This document shows positions 32,165 through 33,494 of a DNA stretch of 33,494 nucleotides, one piece after another. The position numbers were made by a program, and so were the translations under genes. Origin of the DNA: RGIG1959 sp964564305 (GTDB lineage Bacteria > Bacillota > Clostridia > Oscillospirales > Acutalibacteraceae); assembly GCA_964564305.1 (NCBI GenBank), contig CAZMAM010000015.1, forward strand, positions 1-33,494, given 5' to 3'. A model generated the notes under the pieces. That model saw only the letters and a list, made by a program, of their open reading frames with translations, was not told the DNA's origin and did no database searches. Each line of letters starts with the position of its first letter. The stretch's first letter is position 1.

Positions 32165-32188
32165 ATTTTCCCGAAATATCGGGAAAAT
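32165..32188. repeat. Perfect 10+10 palindrome upstream of the glt promoter
   Basis: ATTTTCCCGA-AATA-TCGGGAAAAT, centred ~46 bp upstream of the -35. The position fits an activator or regulator site. It matches neither the GlnR nor the TnrA consensus. Confidence 0.6.
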
Positions 32189-32204
32189 CTATGGCTTGTC
32201 GCTT

Positions 32205-32240
32205 AATTTTGCAACAATCATTTTACTTTCCTGCAAAATT
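32205..32240. repeat. Spaced inverted repeat upstream of the glt promoter
   Basis: AATTTTGCA (32205-32213) and TGCAAAATT (32232-32240), perfect 9-bp arms 18 bp apart. GCAAAAT also recurs next to the glt -35 (32131), and TTTTGCAAAA lies beside the ANTAR leader terminator (near 26866-26875). Confidence 0.5.
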
Positions 32241-32325
32241 TGATGGGGTCTAGCCGCTGTTCGGGCTTTGCACAACCGTATATTTTACCGGGTGGGAAAT
32301 GGAACTTGAAGCAAAAGAGATAGGC

Positions 32326-32366
32326 AAAAGCCCGCCGGAAAAGAGAGCATTCCTTTCCGGCGGGCT
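32326..32366 (-). terminator. Terminator of the dockerin protein gene
   Basis: A perfect 13-bp stem, AGCCCGCCGGAAA (32329-32341) with TTTCCGGCGGGCT (32354-32366). On the minus strand it is followed by TTTTGCC. It is 80 nt past the stop codon at 32448. Confidence 0.85.
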
Positions 32367-32447
32367 GGTGGTTATATTGAAATTATTGGATTTCAACGAT
32401 TGTCATAACATCTTTGCCAAAAATTTCTGTCTTACACTTTTCCTTTG

Positions 32448-33260
32448 TTATGCCTTCTTGTCTCCGCTCGCGATAAGATAGACACAAATAACATCTTCGA
32501 TATCGGTTATCCCATCGTGATTGATGTCGACGGGGATGGCTACCGTTCCTCCCGATACAGCTGTGTACAGTTTCTCGGCATCCCACATATGAATTTCTCC
32601 ATCACCGTTGAGATCGCCGGGAAAAGAAGGTATCACTGTAATCTCAAAAGTGGTTTCTGCTTTACCGTACCGCACCGTGACGGTTTGTTTTCCCGAACCA
32701 AAGGCAATCACGGGATCGCAGAAGAAACCTTCGGTAATCCGCTGACCGTTTAACGAAAGAACCATTCCGGTGGTATCCAGCTGCTCATCTTCGTGATAAG
32801 TTGTCTTATTCGGAAGAGAAACGATTTGCAAATCCGCCACATCGCCAATCAGCGCATATAAACTAAAATGGTCGGTCTCAAACACGAGATAATTTCCTTC
32901 CACGTGCGCCTCAATCATGGTCCATGTTCCGTCGGTCTCCTGCCGGAACACATGACAGGTATCGCCGGTCATTCCTTCCGGTATTGGCAGATAGACGGTG
33001 ACTTTTCCGTTTGGCTGCACAAGCGTATCGTCTTTCACGAAGGCAATAGAATATAACTCATATTTTTCCAGCGGATTATCCGAATTGAGAACATCCTCAA
33101 TATCTTCGCTTCCTGTGACACGAAACACCCGCAAGGTAGCTTGGGGATCCACATATCCTTGGGTATCCACCATAACGTCGCTGACATCAGTATAACCGTC
33201 ATCGCCGGAGGATATCCTCGCATACGTATTATTCCCTGAATGGAGCATTTGCAACGCCAT
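32448..33260 (-). pseudogene. Dockerin-terminated surface protein, apparently 5'-truncated
   Basis: 270 codons from the first ATG. The reading has no signal peptide and no ribosome binding site, although the domains are extracellular types. Residues ~30-135 resemble a ZU5/beta-rich domain (VTVYLPIPEGMTGDTCHVF, HFSLYALIG). About 138-212 is a bacterial Ig-like domain (LPNKTTYHEDEQLDTTGMVL). About 213-267 is a type-I dockerin with two calcium loops (GDLNGDGEIHMWDAEKLY and VDINHDGITDIEDVICVYL). The frame is closed by a stop at 33285, eight codons upstream of the ATG. The likeliest reading is a remnant of a longer cellulosome- or surface-type protein that lost its 5' end, though an unrecognised frameshift is possible. 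Confidence 0.7.
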
Positions 33261-33265
33261 ATAAA

Positions 33266-33484
33266 TTAAATCTGTATAGTTTGGTTAAAACTGAACATCC
33301 CTTTCATGGCCATGCCCGCTGGCCCGCTGAGCGCAGTAAAGATGTCTTCTCCCACACCTTCGGCGCTTGCAAAGCAGGATTTCAATGTTACGGAATCCAT
33401 AATAGTACAAAAGATTTTGGAAAATTCGGAAAACACATTTTGGTTGATTGTAAAATGAAGTTGAGCATTGGATAAGAAATCCAT
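33266..33484 (-). other. Doubtful 72-codon ORF at the window edge
   Basis: The frame ends LKSCFASAEGVGEDIF...MKGMFSFNQTIQI and stops 6 nt before the dockerin reading begins in another frame. No ribosome binding site precedes its ATG. It may be the 3' part of a gene starting outside the window, a decayed piece of the dockerin gene, or chance. Confidence 0.25.
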
Positions 33485-33494
33485 AGAGTTGCAT

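Overview
The window reads as chromosomal DNA from a low-to-mid GC Gram-positive anaerobe, most likely a gut-type clostridium of the Oscillospiraceae/Ruminococcaceae group. This is inferred from the gene set: LL-diaminopimelate aminotransferase (DapL), a split archaeal-type glutamate synthase, an ANTAR antiterminator, dockerin-bearing secreted proteins, a DUF5685 protein, Firmicutes-type LexA boxes and near-consensus sigma-A promoters. I see no rRNA, tRNA, CRISPR array, transposase or phage gene.

Layout. Positions 1-5.1 kb hold secreted surface proteins on the minus strand: a 1.1-kaa adhesin-like protein with a Cna-B/SpaA-type domain, and a CAP-domain protein with a dockerin-like calcium motif. 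A 350-bp regulatory stretch precedes the CAP gene, with a palindromic operator and an 18-codon ORF. Positions 5.1-8.1 kb carry a membrane protein, luxS, a flavin-binding PPOX-fold protein and a cyclophilin-like lipoprotein. Positions 8.2-10.2 kb are a tight three-gene minus-strand operon (DUF5685 protein, J-domain protein, membrane protein). Positions 10.4-17.3 kb are single genes: a short UvrA-like ABC ATPase, an Rrf2 regulator with three cysteines, a small conserved protein, queT, an SOS-controlled truncated DUF4130/TIGR03915-type gene, larE and an HD-domain protein. Two unrelated gaps here each contain a run of exactly eleven C. An aconitase gene follows at 17.7-19.6 kb.

The core, 19.8-32.1 kb, is a minus-strand nitrogen block. 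A consensus promoter at 32.1 kb drives five tightly packed genes for a split glutamate synthase (glutaminase domain, FMN synthase with ferredoxin domain, 4Fe-4S protein, FAD oxidoreductase, GXGXG domain). Just past the last stop codon a second consensus promoter starts a leader of about 230 nt that contains a complete intrinsic terminator. The leader is followed by an ANTAR regulator, carA, carB fused in frame to dapF, and dapL. Together these genes would make glutamate from glutamine, carbamoyl phosphate from glutamine, and meso-diaminopimelate for wall and lysine. The ANTAR protein is the obvious candidate to control the leader terminator. The CarB-DapF joint ORF (1346 codons) with an internal ribosome binding site for DapF is the most unusual object seen.

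The right edge, 32.4-33.5 kb, holds a dockerin-terminated surface protein that appears to have lost its 5' end. Product assignments rest on recognised motifs and overall sequence resemblance read by eye; no database search was run.
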